From Gammaproteobacteria bacterium (GTDB lineage Bacteria; Pseudomonadota; Gammaproteobacteria; Comchoanobacterales; Comchoanobacteraceae), in contig JAURNZ010000026.1 of NCBI GenBank assembly GCA_030829925.1, positions 1 to 8,336 on the forward strand: DNA of 8,336 bases. The letters are read 5' to 3'. The notes beneath the pieces were generated by a model, which was given only the letters and a program-made list of their open reading frames with translations, did not search any database and was not told where the DNA came from. A program made the position numbers and the translations under genes. Below, piece by piece: positions 6,376 through 8,336 of this stretch. The first letter of the stretch is position 1. Every line of letters starts with the position of its first letter.

Positions 6376-8336
6376 ATGCGTATGCTTCAAAAAATCTTCG
6401 GATCAAGAAATGATCGATTAGTAAAACAATACCGTGTCGCATTAAAAAAAGTCAATGACTTTGAACAAGAATTAGAAAATTTAGGCGATGATGCTTTATG
6501 TCAAAAGACACAAACATTTAAAGATCGCTTAGCATCTGGTGAAACGCTTGAGGATATTAAGTGCGAAGCTTTTGCTGTTGTCCGTGAGGCTGCGAAAAGG
6601 GTTTTAAAAGAAAGGCACTATGATGTTCAAATCATTGGTGGCCTTGTTCTTCACGATGGTAAAATAGCAGAAATGTCTACCGGTGAAGGGAAAACGTTAA
6701 CATCTACGTTGCCTTGTTATTTAAATGGCCTCACTGGTCGAGGTGTACACCTTATAACTGTAAACGATTATCTTGCTAAACGGGATCATGATTGGATGGG
6801 GCAGATTTATCGATTCCTTGGTTTGACCACAGGGGTTGTTGTGCCTGACATCACTAAAGAAGAGCGCAAAAAAGCTTATGAGGCTGATATTATCTATGGT
6901 ACAAATAGTGAGTTTGGTTTTGACTATTTAAGAGATAATATGGCTTTTAACCCTGAGGGGAAGGTGCAAAGAGCGCATGTATATGCTGTTGTAGATGAAG
7001 TTGATTCTATTTTGATTGACGAAGCTCGTACTCCGTTGATCATTTCAGGTCCAGTGAATGAAAGCTCAGATCTTTACAAAACAATGCACAATATTGTTAG
7101 AGAGCTAAAACAGTGTAGTTCTGAAGAAAGTGATGATGGTGATTTCACTATTCATGAAAAAGAACGTCAGGTGCATTTGACAGACCAGGGTCATCAATCT
7201 GTCGAAGATGCTTTGATTAAAGCTGGATTGATTAAGAAAAATACAAAATTATTTGATTCTGAAAACATCAATTTACTACATTATTGTTCTGCTTGTTTGC
7301 GTGCAAACTTTATGTTTAAGGCCAATGTGGATTATATTGTGAGACAAAATCAGGTGTTGATCATTGATGAGCACACTGGTAGAGCGATGTCGGGTCGTCG
7401 TTGGAGCGATGGCTTGCACCAAGCCGTAGAAGCAAAAGAGGGCGTTGAAATACAAAAAGAGAATCAAACCCTAGCATCGATAACTTATCAAAATTACTTC
7501 TTATTGTATGAAAAGCTATCTGGCATGACTGGTACGGCCGATACAGAAGCAGTTGAGTTAAATGAAATCTATAATTTAGAGGTTGTCATTGTACCAACAA
7601 ACAAGCCAACTGCAAGAACAGATCATCCAGATGTTTTGTACCTTAAAAAAGAAATGAAATATCAGAAAATTTTAGAAGACCTAGAGCTGGCTCATAAAAA
7701 ACAGCAGCCAGTGTTGGTCGGTACAACTTCAATTGAAAACTCTGAATATCTATCTTCTTTGCTGAAGAAAAAGAAAATCAAACACAATGTGCTCAATGCA
7801 AAATTTCATGAGCAAGAAGCATTCATAATCGCTCAGGCAGGGTGTTTAGGTGCCATTACCATTGCAACGAATATGGCTGGTCGTGGGACAGATATTATTT
7901 TAGGAGGCAATCCTAAATTTGCAATTGCCCAACTTAAAAAGCCAGATCAAAAGAAGATTGAAGCCATTGAAGCAAAACATAAAGTAGAACAAGAAAAAGT
8001 AAGATCTTTAGGTGGTTTATATGTGCTTGGCACAGAGCGACACGAGTCGAGACGTATTGATAATCAGTTGCGTGGTCGTTCAGGTAGACAGGGAGATCCC
8101 GGCGTATCAAGATTTTATTTATCTTTAGATGATAATTTAATGCGAATTTTTGCAACTGACATGACAGCTGGCATTATGCAAAAAGTTGGAATGAAAGATG
8201 ATGAGCCACTCACTCACCCATGGTTTAATCGTGTGGTTGAGAAGGCGCAGCGTAAAGTTGAAGGACACCACTATGATATTCGTAAACAACTGCTTCAATT
8301 TGATAATATTGCAAATGATCAGCGTCAGTTAATTTA
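6376..8336 (+). CDS. secA: Protein translocase ATPase SecA, 3'-truncated by the window edge
   Basis: Motor ATPase that pushes unfolded preproteins through SecYEG. The frame is open from ATG 6376 to the last base, giving 653 complete codons of the roughly 900 expected. The N-terminus (LQKIFGSRNDR) aligns with E. coli LTKVFGSRNDR. Walker A MSTGEGKT is at residues 100-107, the Walker B DEVD at 207-210, and the conserved IDEARTPLIISGP follows. The preprotein-crosslinking region spans about 225-370, and NBD2 carries ATNMAGRGTD (497-506) and LRGRSGRQGD (565-574) with its arginine fingers. The sequence ends in the scaffold helix at DIRKQLLQFDNIANDQRQLI. The helical-wing and zinc-binding C-terminal parts lie outside. 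The ATG at 6376 is favoured over ATG 6382 because GAGAG (6364-6368) is 7 bases upstream of it. The gene stands apart from the upstream unit and appears to have its own promoter. No frameshift is seen. Confidence 0.98.
   Translation, partial: MRMLQKIFGSRNDRLVKQYRVALKKVNDFEQELENLGDDALCQKTQTFKDRLASGETLEDIKCEAFAVVREAAKRVLKERHYDVQIIGGLVLHDGKIAEMSTGEGKTLTSTLPCYLNGLTGRGVHLITVNDYLAKRDHDWMGQIYRFLGLTTGVVVPDITKEERKKAYEADIIYGTNSEFGFDYLRDNMAFNPEGKVQRAHVYAVVDEVDSILIDEARTPLIISGPVNESSDLYKTMHNIVRELKQCSSEESDDGDFTIHEKERQVHLTDQGHQSVEDALIKAGLIKKNTKLFDSENINLLHYCSACLRANFMFKANVDYIVRQNQVLIIDEHTGRAMSGRRWSDGLHQAVEAKEGVEIQKENQTLASITYQNYFLLYEKLSGMTGTADTEAVELNEIYNLEVVIVPTNKPTARTDHPDVLYLKKEMKYQKILEDLELAHKKQQPVLVGTTSIENSEYLSSLLKKKKIKHNVLNAKFHEQEAFIIAQAGCLGAITIATNMAGRGTDIILGGNPKFAIAQLKKPDQKKIEAIEAKHKVEQEKVRSLGGLYVLGTERHESRRIDNQLRGRSGRQGDPGVSRFYLSLDDNLMRIFATDMTAGIMQKVGMKDDEPLTHPWFNRVVEKAQRKVEGHHYDIRKQLLQFDNIANDQRQLI

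Noticed and set aside
7276..8155. Reverse-strand frames inside secA, one with a hydrophobic stretch
   Set aside because: They are antisense to invariant SecA motifs; the hydrophobic look comes from the complement of Lys/Glu/Asn-rich codons.
1..8336. Mobile elements, CRISPR arrays, tRNA/rRNA genes or a novel defence-type cluster
   Set aside because: No repeats with regular spacing, transposase motifs, RNA gene structure or unfamiliar gene cassette were seen; nearly every base belongs to a known housekeeping gene.

Overview
This is an ordinary chromosomal stretch from an AT-rich gammaproteobacterium. Counting a few lines by eye gives roughly 30-42% G+C; I did not compute the whole window. The order ftsQ-ftsA-ftsZ-lpxC, then a reverse-strand DUF721 (DciA-type) gene, then secA is the Pseudomonas/Vibrio-like version of the 3' end of the dcw (division and cell wall) cluster. 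LpxC implies a Gram-negative cell that makes lipid A. A DciA-type helicase loader suggests a lineage without the phage-derived DnaC of E. coli. I cannot place the organism below class with confidence; an AT-rich group such as the SUP05/Thioglobaceae is only a guess.

Layout. Positions 1-1887 hold the C-terminal ~85% of uvrD (DNA helicase II), cut by the left edge so that Walker A is missing. Fourteen bases later comes ftsQ (1902-2585), then ftsA (best start GTG 2600, end 3814), ftsZ (3824-4939) and lpxC (4942-5904). All five lie on the plus strand with gaps of 14 bases or fewer and no visible terminator, so they look like one transcription unit. The reverse-strand dciA-type gene (5901-6320) runs tail-to-tail into lpxC; the two stop codons share bases. 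A 55-base divergent spacer carrying an extended -10 promoter separates it from secA, which starts at 6376 and runs off the right edge after about 653 codons.

How the genes work together. FtsZ forms the cytokinetic ring, FtsA tethers it to the inner membrane, and FtsQ links the ring to the periplasmic FtsB/FtsL and septal synthesis proteins. LpxC commits precursor to lipid A. SecA drives export of envelope proteins. UvrD removes damaged DNA and clears obstacles, and the DciA-type protein would load the replicative helicase. The window therefore joins replication/repair, division, outer-membrane synthesis and secretion.

There is no mobile element, CRISPR array, RNA gene or sign of recent transfer, and I do not see an undescribed system. 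The points worth a second look are modest: uvrD in place of murein-ligase genes before ftsQ, an FtsQ with almost no cytoplasmic tail, two substitutions near the FtsZ nucleotide pocket, the lpxC/dciA stop-codon overlap, and the compact dciA-secA promoter region without secM.
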